Position numbers and translations under genes: made by a program
Notes under the pieces: generated by a model
Seen by the model: only the letters and a program-made list of their open reading frames with translations
Databases searched by the model: none
Told to the model about the DNA's origin: nothing
Shown here: positions 8,214 to 18,033 of the stretch, one piece after another
Layout of the letters: each line of letters begins with the position of its first letter
Numbering within the stretch: the stretch's first letter is position 1
Source: an uncultured Eubacteriales bacterium
GTDB taxonomy: Bacteria; Bacillota; Clostridia; Oscillospirales; Oscillospiraceae
NCBI GenBank assembly: GCA_900079765.1
Contig: LT599017.1
Location: forward strand, 992,001 to 1,056,000
Reading direction: 5' to 3'
Length of the DNA: 64,000 nt

Positions 8214-9221
8214 ATGCGCGCGCGCCGTTTTCTTGCCCTGACGATGGCCGCCCTGCTGGCCCTGCCCGCGGGCTGCGGGAAGGGGGAACCAAGCGAGGAG
8301 CCCATCCGTATCGGTGTCTCCATCTACAAGGGGGACGACACCTATATTGCAAACATGACCACCTCCCTCCAGGAGAGCGTGGACGCATACTGCCGGGAGA
8401 CGGGGGCGAAGATCTATGTCACCATATCCGATGCCCAGGAGAGCCAAGCCACCCAGAACGACCAGATCGACCGGTTTATATCCCTCAATTACGACGTCCT
8501 CTGTGTCAACCTGGTAGACCGCACCGACGCGGGGCGGGTGGTGGACAAGGCCCGGGCCGCCGATGTACCCCTCATTTTCTTCAACCGGGAGCCGGTGCTG
8601 GAGGACCTGACCTCCTGGAGCAAGGTGTACTACGTGGGGTCCGATACCCGGGAGTCAGCGGAGCTGCAGGCCGGTATCGTGCTGGACCTGTGGGAGAACA
8701 ACCGCGCCTCACTGGACTTGAATGGCGACGGGATTTTGCAGTATATCATGCTGGAGGGGGAGACCCGGCACCAGGACACCATCATCCGCACCGAGGTGCC
8801 CATCCAGACTCTTAAGGACGCGGGTGTCCCCCTAGAGCGGGTGGACGGGGGCCAGGCCAACTGGATCCGCAGCCAGGCCGCCGCCCTCACAGAGAGCTAC
8901 TTCAACGCCCATGGAGACGCCATTGAGATGATCTTCTGCAACAACGACGACATGGCCCTGGGTGCTGCCGACGCGGTGGGGCGGCTGGGGCTCGACTTCC
9001 ACAATATCGTGGGCATCGACGGCACGCCGCAGGGCATCGCCGCGGTGGACGACGGGAAACTGCTGGGCACCGTGGTCATGGACGGCCCGACCCATGGGGA
9101 GACCATCTTCCGCATGGCTCTGGCCCTGGCCACCGGGGAGGATGTGTCGAAGGCTGCCGACATCGGAGAGGACCGCTCGGTGCGCATCCCCATGTACGTC
9201 TACACCGGGAACGGATCGTAG
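8214..9221 (+). CDS. Galactose-type ABC substrate-binding lipoprotein (MglB family, first copy)
   Basis: 335 residues from ATG 8214. AGGAGG at 8200-8205 sits eight bases upstream, which favours this start over the in-frame GTG at 8205. The signal peptide ends in the lipobox LPAGC. The type I binding fold is clear (IRIGVSIYKGDDTYIANM; PLIFFNREPV; IFCNNDDMALGAADA; VGIDGTPQG). The DLNGDGILQY segment resembles the calcium-binding loop of galactose/glucose-binding proteins. It is about half identical by eye to the downstream mglB, so it is a tandem paralogue. It may serve in signalling or in uptake of a related sugar. Confidence 0.85.
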   Translation: MRARRFLALTMAALLALPAGCGKGEPSEEPIRIGVSIYKGDDTYIANMTTSLQESVDAYCRETGAKIYVTISDAQESQATQNDQIDRFISLNYDVLCVNLVDRTDAGRVVDKARAADVPLIFFNREPVLEDLTSWSKVYYVGSDTRESAELQAGIVLDLWENNRASLDLNGDGILQYIMLEGETRHQDTIIRTEVPIQTLKDAGVPLERVDGGQANWIRSQAAALTESYFNAHGDAIEMIFCNNDDMALGAADAVGRLGLDFHNIVGIDGTPQGIAAVDDGKLLGTVVMDGPTHGETIFRMALALATGEDVSKAADIGEDRSVRIPMYVYTGNGS

Positions 9222-9376
9222 GGGTATTGGCGAAAATGCACAACAGATTTTTCAAAGTGAAGAGATATTTTATATAAGTCAGTAGGATTTTCTATGGTTT
9301 TTTCTTCAAACTCCAGATAAGATAAAGGACAGACAGGGCTTAACGGCCCTGAAAAGAATAAGGAGGAATCTTTGAA

Positions 9377-10516
9377 ATGAAGAAACTGACTGCCTTGCTG
9401 CTCTCTGCTGTCCTGGTACTCGGTCTGGCCGCCTGCGGCGGCACCCCGGCCGCGTCCCCCTCCGGTTCCACCGCTCCGTCGCCCACCGCGTCCGCCACCA
9501 CCCCCGTCGCCTCCGCCGGCGAACTTAACGTGGCCGTGTTCTACTACAGCTACTCCGACGTGTACATCTCCAGCGTCCGCTCCAACATGGACGCCGCCCT
9601 CACCAAGCTGGGTGTCAAATACAACAACTATGACGGCAACAGCAGCCAGCCCACCCAGACAGATCAGATCAACACCGCCATCACCAACGGCGCCAACTTC
9701 CTGATCGTCAACATCGTGGAGACCTCTTCCCCCGATGCCGCGCAGGGCGCCGTGGACGCCGCCAAGAAGGCCGATATTCCCATCGTGTTCTTCAACCGCG
9801 AGGTCGATGACTCTGTGGTCAACAGCTATGATAAGTGCGCTTTCGTCGGCACCAACGCCCCCGAGGCCGGCCACATGCAGGGCAAGCTGGTTGGTGAATA
9901 TCTCCTCGCCAACTATGACGCACTGGACCTGAACGGCGACGGCGTGATCTCCTATGTTATGTTCAAGGGCCAGGAAGGCAATGCTGAGGCCGAGGCCCGT
10001 ACCCAGTTCGGCGTTGAGGACGCCAACACGGTTCTGACCGCCGCCGGCAAGCCCGCTCTCGCCTACTATGACGCCGCCGCCAGCACCAAGTACCTGGTTG
10101 ACCAGGGCGGCAACTGGTCCGCTCAGGCTGCCACCGACTACATGAACACCATCCTGGCCGAGTACAGCGAGGCCAACAAGAATATGATCGAGGTCATCAT
10201 CTGCAACAACGACAACATGGCCGAGGGCGCCGTCTCCGCGCTCCAGTCCGCCGGCTACAACAAGGGCGACGGCGGCAAGACCATCCCCGTGTTCGGCGTG
10301 GACGCCACCGACTCTGCCAAGGCTCTGATCGACGCCGGCCAGATGACCGGTACCATCAAGCAGGACGCCGTCGGCATGGCCGACACCATCACCGCCCTGG
10401 TCTCCAACATCAAGAGCGGCGCCGCCCTGATGGACAACACCAGCTCCTACAACGTGGACACCAGCGTGGCTAAGATCCGCGTGCCCTACGGCGTATACGA
10501 CGCGCAGAATAAGTAA
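9377..10516 (+). CDS. mglB: Galactose/methyl-galactoside ABC substrate-binding lipoprotein
   Basis: 379 residues with signal peptide and lipobox (LGLAACGG), then a Ser/Ala/Thr/Pro linker of about 30 residues. The binding domain shows NVAVFYYSYSDVYISS, PIVFFNREVDDSV, the calcium-loop motif DLNGDGVISY, EVIICNNDNMAEGAV and FGVDATDSAKAL. AAGGAGG lies ten bases before the ATG. Codon use is strongly biased to C-ending codons, consistent with high expression. It delivers sugar to the MglA/MglC importer encoded next. A small CAGGGC/GCCCTG hairpin lies in the 5' leader (9334-9351), and no clear promoter was found in 9222-9376. Confidence 0.93.
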   Translation: MKKLTALLLSAVLVLGLAACGGTPAASPSGSTAPSPTASATTPVASAGELNVAVFYYSYSDVYISSVRSNMDAALTKLGVKYNNYDGNSSQPTQTDQINTAITNGANFLIVNIVETSSPDAAQGAVDAAKKADIPIVFFNREVDDSVVNSYDKCAFVGTNAPEAGHMQGKLVGEYLLANYDALDLNGDGVISYVMFKGQEGNAEAEARTQFGVEDANTVLTAAGKPALAYYDAAASTKYLVDQGGNWSAQAATDYMNTILAEYSEANKNMIEVIICNNDNMAEGAVSALQSAGYNKGDGGKTIPVFGVDATDSAKALIDAGQMTGTIKQDAVGMADTITALVSNIKSGAALMDNTSSYNVDTSVAKIRVPYGVYDAQNK

Positions 10517-10548
10517 GGGTCCGCTCCAAGTCTGAATAGTTTTTGGCC

Positions 10549-10580
10549 GAGCGGGGCTGCCAGCATCGGCAGCCCCGCTC
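10549..10580 (+). terminator. Hairpin between mglB and mglA (attenuator or mRNA stabiliser)
   Basis: A perfect 13-bp stem (GAGCGGGGCTGCC with its complement) and six-base loop follow the mglB stop. No T-run follows, so it is more likely a 3' stabiliser or partial terminator that keeps mglB message above mglA/mglC. Confidence 0.6.
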
Positions 10581-10700
10581 GTTCCAACACGTTTCCCCCG
10601 CGGAGCCCCTGCTTCAGCCGCGCCAAAAACCGCGCGGCGCGGCTGAAACAGCGGCTTCGCAGAGAAGGCGGCGTCGAGCCGCCAAGAGAGGAGGATGCAA

Positions 10701-12200
10701 ATGGAAGGAACCGCACTGCTGGAGATGCGCGGCATCTCCAAGGAGTTCCCCGGCGTGAAAGCGCTGGACAACGTGTCCCTCGCCGTCCGCCCCGGCACGG
10801 TCCATGCCCTGATGGGGGAGAATGGCGCGGGCAAGTCCACGCTGATGAAGTGCCTCTTCGGCATCTACAGCAAAGACAGCGGCACCATAATCTTAGATGG
10901 CAGGGAGGTCAACTTCAGAAGCTCCAAGGAGGCGCTGGAAAACGGCGTGGCTATGGTGCACCAGGAGTTGAACCAGGCCCTCACCCGCAGCGTGCAGGAC
11001 AACCTCTGGCTGGGACGCTACCCCACCACGGCGAAGCTGATGGTCAACGAGGGGACCATGCGCAAGCGGACGAAGGAGATCTTTGAGGAGCTGGGCGTGG
11101 AGGTAAACCCCAAGGCCATCATGTCCACTCTGCCGGTCTCCCAGCGCCAGATGGTGGAGATCGCCAAGGCCGTGTCCTACAATTCGAAGGTCATCGTCTT
11201 CGATGAGCCCACCTCCTCCCTCACCGAGGTGGAGGTTGAGCACCTGTTCCGCATTATCAATATGCTGCGTGACCGGGGCTGCGGCATCATTTACATCTCT
11301 CACAAGATGGAGGAGATCCTCCGCATCAGCGATGAGGTGACCATCATGCGCGACGGCACATGGGTGGCCACCAAGCCCGCCAAGGGTCTCACCATGGAGG
11401 AGATCATCAAGCTCATGGTGGGCCGAGAGCTCACCAACCGGTTCCCGCCCAAGGAGAACGTCCCCGGTGAAATGATTTTGGAGGTGGAGCATCTCTCGGG
11501 CAAGTACACCCGCCTGAAGGATGCCAGCTTTCAGCTTCGGGCCGGGGAGATTCTGGGCATCGCGGGACTAGACGGCTCGGGCCGCACCGAGGTACTGGAG
11601 AACCTCTTCGGCGCCATGACCAAGGGGAGCGGTGACATTACGCTCCACGGCAGACGCATCAGGAACCACACCCCCCGGGAGTCCATTAGAAACGGCTTTG
11701 CCCTCCTCACCGAGGAGCGGCGTGCAACCGGTATTTTCGGTATCCGGGACATCCGGGAGAATACCGTCGTCTCCAACCTGCATAGCTACCTGATGGGCGG
11801 TTTCTTCCTGAGCGACAAGCGGATGAAGGAGGATACCGACTGGTCCATCCAGGCCATGAGCATCAAGACTCCCAGCCAGAAGACCCAGATCCGCTCCCTC
11901 TCCGGCGGCAACCAGCAGAAGGTCATCATCGGCCGGTGGCTCCTCACCAAGCCGGAAATTCTGCTGCTGGACGAACCCACCCGCGGCATCGACGTGGGCG
12001 CGAAGTACGAGATTTACCAGCTTATCATTAACCTCGCCAAGGAGGGCAAGGGCGTCATCATGGTCTCCTCCGAGATGCCCGAGCTACTGGGCGTGTGCGA
12101 CCGGATCATCGTAATGTCCGGCGGCCTGGTGGCCGGCGAGGTGGACGCCAAAAAGACCAGCCAGGAAGAGATCCTCACGCTGGCTGCCAAGTATGTATAA
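10701..12200 (+). CDS. mglA: Galactose-type sugar ABC transporter ATP-binding protein
   Basis: 499 residues with two ABC domains. The first Walker A is [13 protein letters not shown], with the signature [14 protein letters not shown] and Walker [12 protein letters not shown]. The second half has [15 protein letters not shown], the signature [16 protein letters not shown] and [13 protein letters not shown]. The tandem form with a degenerate second Walker A is typical of MglA/RbsA/XylG. The start is placed at ATG 10701 because AGGAGG (10689-10694) abuts the upstream ATG at 10695 with no spacing but is six bases from 10701. It energises MglC and works with MglB. Confidence 0.95.
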   Translation: MEGTALLEMRGISKEFPGVKALDNVSLAVRPGTVHALMGENGAGKSTLMKCLFGIYSKDSGTIILDGREVNFRSSKEALENGVAMVHQELNQALTRSVQDNLWLGRYPTTAKLMVNEGTMRKRTKEIFEELGVEVNPKAIMSTLPVSQRQMVEIAKAVSYNSKVIVFDEPTSSLTEVEVEHLFRIINMLRDRGCGIIYISHKMEEILRISDEVTIMRDGTWVATKPAKGLTMEEIIKLMVGRELTNRFPPKENVPGEMILEVEHLSGKYTRLKDASFQLRAGEILGIAGLDGSGRTEVLENLFGAMTKGSGDITLHGRRIRNHTPRESIRNGFALLTEERRATGIFGIRDIRENTVVSNLHSYLMGGFFLSDKRMKEDTDWSIQAMSIKTPSQKTQIRSLSGGNQQKVIIGRWLLTKPEILLLDEPTRGIDVGAKYEIYQLIINLAKEGKGVIMVSSEMPELLGVCDRIIVMSGGLVAGEVDAKKTSQEEILTLAAKYV

Positions 12201-12214
12201 GGGAGGAGAACACC

Positions 12215-13267
12215 ATGAGTAAAGAATCCAAGGAGCTGCAGGCTACGGCCCGCACCCTCAATGGCAAGCAAGTTGGCAGCCTTCTGATGGACAACGCGCT
12301 CTACATCGTGATGCTGGTGGTTATCATCTATATTGCCATCGCCAACCCCAACTTCATCAAGGCCGGCTCCATTGTCAACATCATCTCTCAGACCTGCGCT
12401 TACCTGCCCGCCGCCCTGGGCGTGGCCGGGTGCATCGTTCTTACAGGCACCGACCTATCGGCGGGCCGTATCGTGGGCGTAACCGCCTGCGTGGGCGCGT
12501 CCCTTCTCCAGGCGGTGGGCTCGGCCAACAAGATGTGGCCCCAGATCGGCACGCTGCCCGTGCTGGCGGTGCTGGCCATCGTCATGGTTGTGGGCGCTCT
12601 GATCGGCTCCTTCAACGGTTTCTTTGTGGCCAAGTTTAAGCTCCACCCCTTTATCGTCACTCTGGCCACCCAGCTTGTACTGTATACCTTCCTGCTTCTG
12701 TATGTGCAGGCGGGCAACAACAATGGCATGGCGATCTCCAGCCTTGACGCTTCCTATAAAAATTTTATCACCGGCTCCGTCCTGTCTATTGGAGGCACGC
12801 CGATCCCCAACTATGTGTGGATATCCCTCATTCTGGTGGGGGTGATGTGGTTCATCTGGAACAAGACCACCTTCGGCAAAAACATGTTTGCCCTGGGCTC
12901 CAATGAGGAGGCCGCCAAGGTCTCCGGAGTCAACGTGATGCTTACCACCATTCTGGTCTTCGCCCTGGCAGGTGCCATGTACGGCGTCACCGGTTTTATT
13001 GAGGGCGCCCGTATCGGCTCCAACACCGCCAACACCGGCCTCAACTACGAGCTGGACGCCATCGCTGCCTGCGTCATCGGCGGCGTCAGCTTTGTCGGCG
13101 GCATCGGTAAGATCCGGGGCGTGGTCATCGGCGTGTTTATGCTGCGCATTATCTTTATCGGCCTGAATATGATGCACATTGACCAGAACCTCTTCTACGT
13201 GGTCAAGGGCGCCATCATCCTCTTCGCCTGTGCGCTGGACATGCGCAAATATCTCACCAAAAAGTAA
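12215..13267 (+). CDS. mglC: Galactose-type sugar ABC transporter permease
   Basis: 350-residue BPD_transp_2 permease with about nine to ten helices, for example YIVMLVVIIYIAIANPNFI and FALAGAMYGVTGFIEG. The conserved LTGTDLSAGRIVGVTACVGA and CVIGGVSFVGGIGKIRG segments are typical of MglC/RbsC. The open frame extends 5' into mglA, but GGGAGGAG at 12201-12208 selects ATG 12215, 14 bases after the mglA stop. It is the last gene of the mgl operon, which closes with a strong terminator. Confidence 0.95.
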   Translation: MSKESKELQATARTLNGKQVGSLLMDNALYIVMLVVIIYIAIANPNFIKAGSIVNIISQTCAYLPAALGVAGCIVLTGTDLSAGRIVGVTACVGASLLQAVGSANKMWPQIGTLPVLAVLAIVMVVGALIGSFNGFFVAKFKLHPFIVTLATQLVLYTFLLLYVQAGNNNGMAISSLDASYKNFITGSVLSIGGTPIPNYVWISLILVGVMWFIWNKTTFGKNMFALGSNEEAAKVSGVNVMLTTILVFALAGAMYGVTGFIEGARIGSNTANTGLNYELDAIAACVIGGVSFVGGIGKIRGVVIGVFMLRIIFIGLNMMHIDQNLFYVVKGAIILFACALDMRKYLTKK

Positions 13268-13281
13268 AAAAGAGAAGCCAT

Positions 13282-13320
13282 AAAAGCAGTGGCCGTCCGA
13301 AAGGACGGCCACTGCTTTTT
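13282..13320 (+). terminator. Rho-independent terminator of the mgl operon
   Basis: A 17-bp stem AAAAGCAGTGGCCGTCC closed by a GAAA loop runs into TTTTT. It carries A and T runs on both sides, so it can also terminate the convergent GNAT transcript. Confidence 0.95.
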
Positions 13321-13359
13321 GTTCAAATTATTGAATGAAAAGAGGAGGCGGCTTTATGG

Positions 13360-13851
13360 CTACAGCATATGGTAATGCGGAATGATGTCCTGATAGGTGC
13401 CGTCCTTCATGAGAAAGCCTTTGGGGATGGTGCCAAGACGGACGAAACCCAGCTTCTCGTACAGGCGGAGGGCCGGGGCGTTGGAGGCCACCACGGCATT
13501 GAACTGCAGAATTTGAAAGCCCAGTATTTTCGCCTGGGCGAGGCAGTTGGTGACCAGGGCCTCGCCGATATGTTTTCCCCGCTGCCCCCGCTTTACGGCA
13601 TAGCTTGCGTTGGAGATATGCCCGCACCGGCCCACGTTGTTAGGGTGCAGGATGTAAAGCCCCACCACCAGGCCCGTCTCCTCCTCGATGGCCGCCCCGG
13701 TGAAGGACTGCTCTTCGAAAAAGGTCCGCCCGCTCACCTCGTCCAGCAGCTCCAGCTGGGGGAAGGCTACGCCGTCCTCCACTACCTGGTTCCAGATCTC
13801 CACCATCGCGGGGAGGTCCTCGTCGGTATACGCTCTGACTGCAATGCTCAT
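13360..13851 (-). CDS. GNAT-family N-acetyltransferase
   Basis: 163-residue acetyltransferase. The N-terminus IAVRAYTDEDLPAMVEIWN is the usual GNAT beginning. The acetyl-CoA pyrophosphate loop appears as VKRGQRGKHIGEALV, and the C-terminal FNAVVASNAPALRLYEKLGF matches the conserved N-x-x-A-x-x-L-Y-x-x-x-G-F motif. It resembles phosphinothricin/amino-acid acetyltransferase-like proteins, but the substrate cannot be read from sequence. It lies on the minus strand after the methionine genes with its own spacing (57 bases). Confidence 0.85.
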   Translation of the reverse strand: MSIAVRAYTDEDLPAMVEIWNQVVEDGVAFPQLELLDEVSGRTFFEEQSFTGAAIEEETGLVVGLYILHPNNVGRCGHISNASYAVKRGQRGKHIGEALVTNCLAQAKILGFQILQFNAVVASNAPALRLYEKLGFVRLGTIPKGFLMKDGTYQDIIPHYHML

Positions 13852-13908
13852 TTCCTGTTGCCTGCCTGTCGTTTCAGAATTTTAAAACTGGAAGCACACG
13901 GGGAGCCG

Positions 13909-15672
13909 TCACTGCTGGATGCTGCGCAGAATCCTTGTGATGAGATGGACCCGACGGAAGGGGGTCATAAGGTAGAGCCCGTCGGTATAGGGGGCGATCT
14001 CCCGGGCCACCCGGGTGGAGATTTGGACGGCCAGGTCCTCGCCCTCCTCCCGGCTCTTGCCCTCGTATAGGGCGATGATCTCGTCGCTGACACGTATGCC
14101 GGAGACCTCGTTGTTGAGGAAGAGTGCGTTTTTATAACTGACCACGGGGAAGACGCCGCCCAGAATCTTGCCCTTTAAAGCGGCGCGGGCCCGTTTCAGG
14201 TTCTCCAGTGCCTCGGGGGAGAGGACAGGCTGGGTGAGGAAACCGGAGACGCCGCATTCCTCTTTCTCCCGGGCCAGACGGAGCTGTACGTCGAAGTTGC
14301 GGGCATTCAGGTTCAGCGCACCGAAGATGCGGAAGGGGGTGTTGAGGGTGCCCTCATTCAAGCTGCTGGTGTACCGGGCCAGCTTGCGGGAGTTGAAGTT
14401 GAAGACGCTCTTTACCTCGTCCCGGTCGGTGGAGGGGATGGGGTCGCCGGTGACCAGGAGGACGTTGTGCACCCCCTCCATAGAGAGGCCCAAAAGTAGC
14501 GCCTTGGTGGCGTTTAAGTTCCGGTCCCGGCAGGTCAGGTGGGGCAGGGGCTCTACCCCCAGCTCACGCCTTACCTTGCAGGCTAAGATGCTGCTGTCCG
14601 CCCGGGGCCGGCCCACGGGGCAGTCGGCAATGGTCACCGCGTCCACCCCGGCGTCCCGCAGGATGCGCACCCCCTCGAGGAAGGGGGCGATGTCGTCGTC
14701 CACGGGAGGGTCCAGCTCCACAGCCACCACACGCTTCCCGCTGTCCAGCTTGTCCCAGAGCGGGCTTTTGGGGGCCGCGCGGTGGGGATGGGGCTGGCCG
14801 GGGAGCGTACCGGGCCGCCGGATAGAGGACCGGGCCAGAGTGGCGGTCATCCGGGCGATGTGCTCCGGCGTGGTGCCGCAGCAGCCGCCCACGATGGCGG
14901 CTCCCGCCTGGACAAGCTGCTCCAGCCGCTGGGCAAAGTAGTCTGGCGTGCCCTGGTAGACCGTCCTGCGCCCCAGCACGGTGGGGTAGCCCGCGTTGGG
15001 CATGGCCGAGAGGAACGTGCCTCCAAGGTCAAGGCCCTCAAGCTGCCGCAGCATGTGGGAGGGGCCGGAGACGCAGTTGTAGCCTACGGCGTCTACCTCC
15101 GGGAGCGCGGCGATACGCCGGAGGAGCTCCCTCCCCACCCGGCCCTCACGGGTCACGCCGTCAGACCCCACGGCGAAGGAGACGATGAGGAAGGCCTCCG
15201 GGCAGCGGCTTTTCAGGTGCCGGGCCAGCTCGGGTATCCCCTCATCCGACGGAAGAGTCTCGACCAGGAAGTGGGTCAGCCCCTGCGCGAGGAAGAGGTC
15301 GGCCTGGCGGAGGTAGAGCTCAGCGGGGCCCTGATCTTGGCTTTGAGGAGCGGGGCCCAGGTCCGCGAAGACGGCGGCACCGTAGGGCTCTGCCGCCTCC
15401 CGTGCAAGGCGTGCCCCCGCCTCGATAAGCCCCCGGGCCAGGGCGTCGTTCCCCTGGGCCAGGTCTACCCCTACGGAGAAGGTGTTGGTCTTGACGGCCT
15501 GGCAGCCCGCGTCTAAGTAGGCCCGGTGGATAGATAAAATCTCCTCCGGGTGGTCCAGATTGGCACTCTCGCACCGCTCGCCGGCCCGGCCGGGCAGGGC
15601 GGCGAAGCAGGTGCCCATCGCCCCGTCGAAGAGGAGGGGCCGCCCCTGGGCCAGATGACTTCTGATATCCAT
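13909..15672 (-). CDS. Bifunctional homocysteine S-methyltransferase / methylenetetrahydrofolate reductase
   Basis: 587 residues with two domains. Residues 1 to about 290 are a homocysteine methyltransferase barrel: LLFDGAMGTCF at the start, AGCQAVKTNTFSV, NCVSG with a zinc cysteine, and IVGGCCGTTPEHI with the paired zinc cysteines. From about 310 onward is a MTHFR-like FAD barrel (VVAVELDPPVDDDI, NVLLVTGDPIPSTD, FLTQPVLSPEALENL). This fusion is the YitJ type. It would reduce methylene-THF to methyl-THF and pass methyl groups to homocysteine. It begins three bases after metH ends, so it is in the same operon. Whether the first domain uses a methyl donor other than methyl-THF is not visible. 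Confidence 0.92.
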   Translation of the reverse strand: MDIRSHLAQGRPLLFDGAMGTCFAALPGRAGERCESANLDHPEEILSIHRAYLDAGCQAVKTNTFSVGVDLAQGNDALARGLIEAGARLAREAAEPYGAAVFADLGPAPQSQDQGPAELYLRQADLFLAQGLTHFLVETLPSDEGIPELARHLKSRCPEAFLIVSFAVGSDGVTREGRVGRELLRRIAALPEVDAVGYNCVSGPSHMLRQLEGLDLGGTFLSAMPNAGYPTVLGRRTVYQGTPDYFAQRLEQLVQAGAAIVGGCCGTTPEHIARMTATLARSSIRRPGTLPGQPHPHRAAPKSPLWDKLDSGKRVVAVELDPPVDDDIAPFLEGVRILRDAGVDAVTIADCPVGRPRADSSILACKVRRELGVEPLPHLTCRDRNLNATKALLLGLSMEGVHNVLLVTGDPIPSTDRDEVKSVFNFNSRKLARYTSSLNEGTLNTPFRIFGALNLNARNFDVQLRLAREKEECGVSGFLTQPVLSPEALENLKRARAALKGKILGGVFPVVSYKNALFLNNEVSGIRVSDEIIALYEGKSREEGEDLAVQISTRVAREIAPYTDGLYLMTPFRRVHLITRILRSIQQ

Positions 15673-15675
15673 TGA

Positions 15676-18033
15676 TTATCCCAATACCTTCCTGGCAATC
15701 TCCACCGACTGGCGGGCGTCTTTCGCGTAGTGGTCCGCCCCCATGTGCTCGGCGTACTCCGGCGTTACCACCGCGCCGCCCACAAAGGTCACCGGCGGTT
15801 CCGGCAGGGCGCGGAGGAGGCGCAGGGTCTCCTCCATGGCCGGGAGGGTGGTGGTCATCAGGGCGGAGAGACCCACCAGGCGGAGACCGTTTTCCCGCAC
15901 GGTGTCTGCCACCTTCTCGGGGGGCACATCCCGGCCCAGATCGATGACGTCGTAGCCATAGTTTTCCAAAATCGTCTTTACAATGTTCTTACCGATGTCG
16001 TGGATGTCGCCCCGAACGGTGGCGACCGCCAGCTTTCCACGTTTCACCGGGGAGCCGCCCTTTCGGGCGACGGAGGCGCGAACCACCTCGAAGACCGCTT
16101 GCGCGGCCTGGGCTGCGCCGAGGAGCTGGGGGAGAAAGACCTTTCCCTGCTCGTACCCCTCGCCCACCCGGTCCAGGGCGGGGATCAGGCGGCCCTCCAC
16201 CAGGGTCAGTTCGTCCTCAGTCTCCAGGGCCTTGACCGCCAGGGCTCCTGCGTCGGCGCGCAGGCCCCGGAGAATGGCCTCGTCCAAGGTCAGCTCTGTG
16301 CTCTGAGCGGCGGGAGTGCTCTGGGTCTCGCCGGTAAAACGGTCTACGTAGGCGCGGCACTCCGCGTCCTCGCCGGAGAGGACGCGGAAGGCGGCGACCG
16401 CGTCCATCATCTCCTTCTGGTTGGGGTTGATGATAGGCAGGGTCAGCCCCGCGCCCAGAGCCTGAATCAAAAAGTTTTGGGTGATAAGGGGGCGGTTAGG
16501 CAGACCGAAGGAGATGTTGGACACCCCCAGCACGGTCTGGAGGCCTAAGTCCTCCCGCACGGCGCACACGGCCTTTAAAGTCTCAACGGCCTGGGACTGC
16601 TGGGCCGAGACCGTAAGGGTCAGGCAGTCGATCCACACGTCCTCCTTGGGGATGCCGTGGGCCAGGGCGGCGTTCAGGATGCGCCGGGCAACGGCCACCC
16701 GCCCTTCCGCCGTCTCGGGGATGCCGACCTCGTCCAGGGCGAGGCCCACCACGGCTGCGCCGTACTTTTTCACGATGGGCAGGATCCGCGAGAGCACCTG
16801 GGGGTCGCCGTTCACCGAGTTTACGGCGGCCTTGCCGTTGTAGACCCGCAGCCCGGCCGCCAGCGCGTCGGGATTGGAGGAGTCGAGCTGCAAGGGCGCT
16901 ACGACGGCGCTCTGGAGGAGTTTGACCACCTTGGGCAGCATGGCTGCCTCATCCACGCCGGGATAGCCTACGTTCACGTCCAGGATGTCGGCCCCCGCGT
17001 CCACTTGCTGGATGGCTACGTCCAGGATATAGTCGAGGTCGTTTTCCAGCAGGGCCTGCTGGAACCGTTTTTTGCCGGTGGGATTGATGCGCTCGCCGAT
17101 GACCCGTACCCCGCCGAGCCGCAGGGGGACGGTGGGCGTGCAGACAAAGGCGGCGGCGTCGCGCCGCCGGGAGGCGGAGGCCTTTCCCTCCAGGGCGGAG
17201 CGCAGAAGGCGGATGTACTCCGGCGAGGTGCCGCAGCAGCCGCCAAAAATGGTCACGCCCAGCTCCAGGCAGGGGGCAAGGGCGGCGACAAAGTCCTCGG
17301 GGCCCATGTGGTAGTGCCCGCTCACCGGGTCGGGGAGGCCCGCGTTGGGCTTGGCGATGACGGGCAGGCGGGTGTTCTCGCACAGCTCCTTCAGGAGGGG
17401 GTGGAGGAGGTCTGGGCCCAGAGAGCAGTTCAGGCCGATGGCGTCCGCTCCCAGGCCCTCCAGGGTCCGGGCCATGGAGGAGATGGTGCAGCCGGTGAAG
17501 GTGCGGCCGTTCTCGTCAAAGGACATGGTGACAAAGACGGGCAGGTCGGTATTCTCCTTCACGGCCAGAAGGGCGGCCTTGGTCTCGTAGAGGTCGGTCA
17601 TGGTCTCAATAGCCACCAGGTCGGCCCCCGCCTTGGCCCCGGCCACCGCCATCTCCCGGAAGAGGTCGTAGGCGTCCTCAAAGCTGAGGCTGCCCATGGG
17701 CTCCAGCAATTCTCCCAGAGGGCCCATGTCCATGCCCACCCGGACGCCGGTGCCGGCGACGGCCTTTTTCGCCAGGGCTACCCCCGCGCCGATGACCTCC
17801 TCCACGCTATAGCCGGAGGAGGCCAGCTTCAGCCGGTTTGCGCCGAAGGTGTTGGCGTACACCACCTGGCTGCCCGCCTCCACATAGGAGCGGTAGACCG
17901 AGGTGATGAGGTCCGGGTCGGTCAGGTTCAGCAGCTCGGGCTGGCCGCCGGGGGGCAGACCCTTCTGCTGGAGAACGGTGCCGAAGGCCCCGTCTAAAAT
18001 AACGATGCTGTCTTTCCAGAATTCAGCGTGCAC
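15676..18033 (-). CDS. metH: Cobalamin-dependent methionine synthase, core without activation domain
   Basis: 785 residues, versus about 1,200 in E. coli MetH. Domains in order: homocysteine-binding barrel (VILDGAFGTVLQQKG; TIFGGCCGTSPEYI with zinc cysteines), folate-binding barrel (RVIGERINPTGKKRF; ADILDVNVGYPGVDE), B12 cap and B12-binding domain (ATVRGDIHDIGKNIV with cobalt-ligand His678; VGLSALMTTTLPAMEE). The reactivation domain is missing from this polypeptide and is encoded separately just upstream (18023-18682, overlapping by 11 bases). GTG start with GGGAGGAAAG upstream. It methylates homocysteine using methyl-THF supplied by the next gene. Confidence 0.95.
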   Translation of the reverse strand: MHAEFWKDSIVILDGAFGTVLQQKGLPPGGQPELLNLTDPDLITSVYRSYVEAGSQVVYANTFGANRLKLASSGYSVEEVIGAGVALAKKAVAGTGVRVGMDMGPLGELLEPMGSLSFEDAYDLFREMAVAGAKAGADLVAIETMTDLYETKAALLAVKENTDLPVFVTMSFDENGRTFTGCTISSMARTLEGLGADAIGLNCSLGPDLLHPLLKELCENTRLPVIAKPNAGLPDPVSGHYHMGPEDFVAALAPCLELGVTIFGGCCGTSPEYIRLLRSALEGKASASRRRDAAAFVCTPTVPLRLGGVRVIGERINPTGKKRFQQALLENDLDYILDVAIQQVDAGADILDVNVGYPGVDEAAMLPKVVKLLQSAVVAPLQLDSSNPDALAAGLRVYNGKAAVNSVNGDPQVLSRILPIVKKYGAAVVGLALDEVGIPETAEGRVAVARRILNAALAHGIPKEDVWIDCLTLTVSAQQSQAVETLKAVCAVREDLGLQTVLGVSNISFGLPNRPLITQNFLIQALGAGLTLPIINPNQKEMMDAVAAFRVLSGEDAECRAYVDRFTGETQSTPAAQSTELTLDEAILRGLRADAGALAVKALETEDELTLVEGRLIPALDRVGEGYEQGKVFLPQLLGAAQAAQAVFEVVRASVARKGGSPVKRGKLAVATVRGDIHDIGKNIVKTILENYGYDVIDLGRDVPPEKVADTVRENGLRLVGLSALMTTTLPAMEETLRLLRALPEPPVTFVGGAVVTPEYAEHMGADHYAKDARQSVEIARKVLG

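Noticed and set aside
16657-17997. 446-codon plus-strand frame across metH
   Set aside because: Shadow of metH, whose homocysteine-, folate- and B12-binding motifs are intact on the minus strand.
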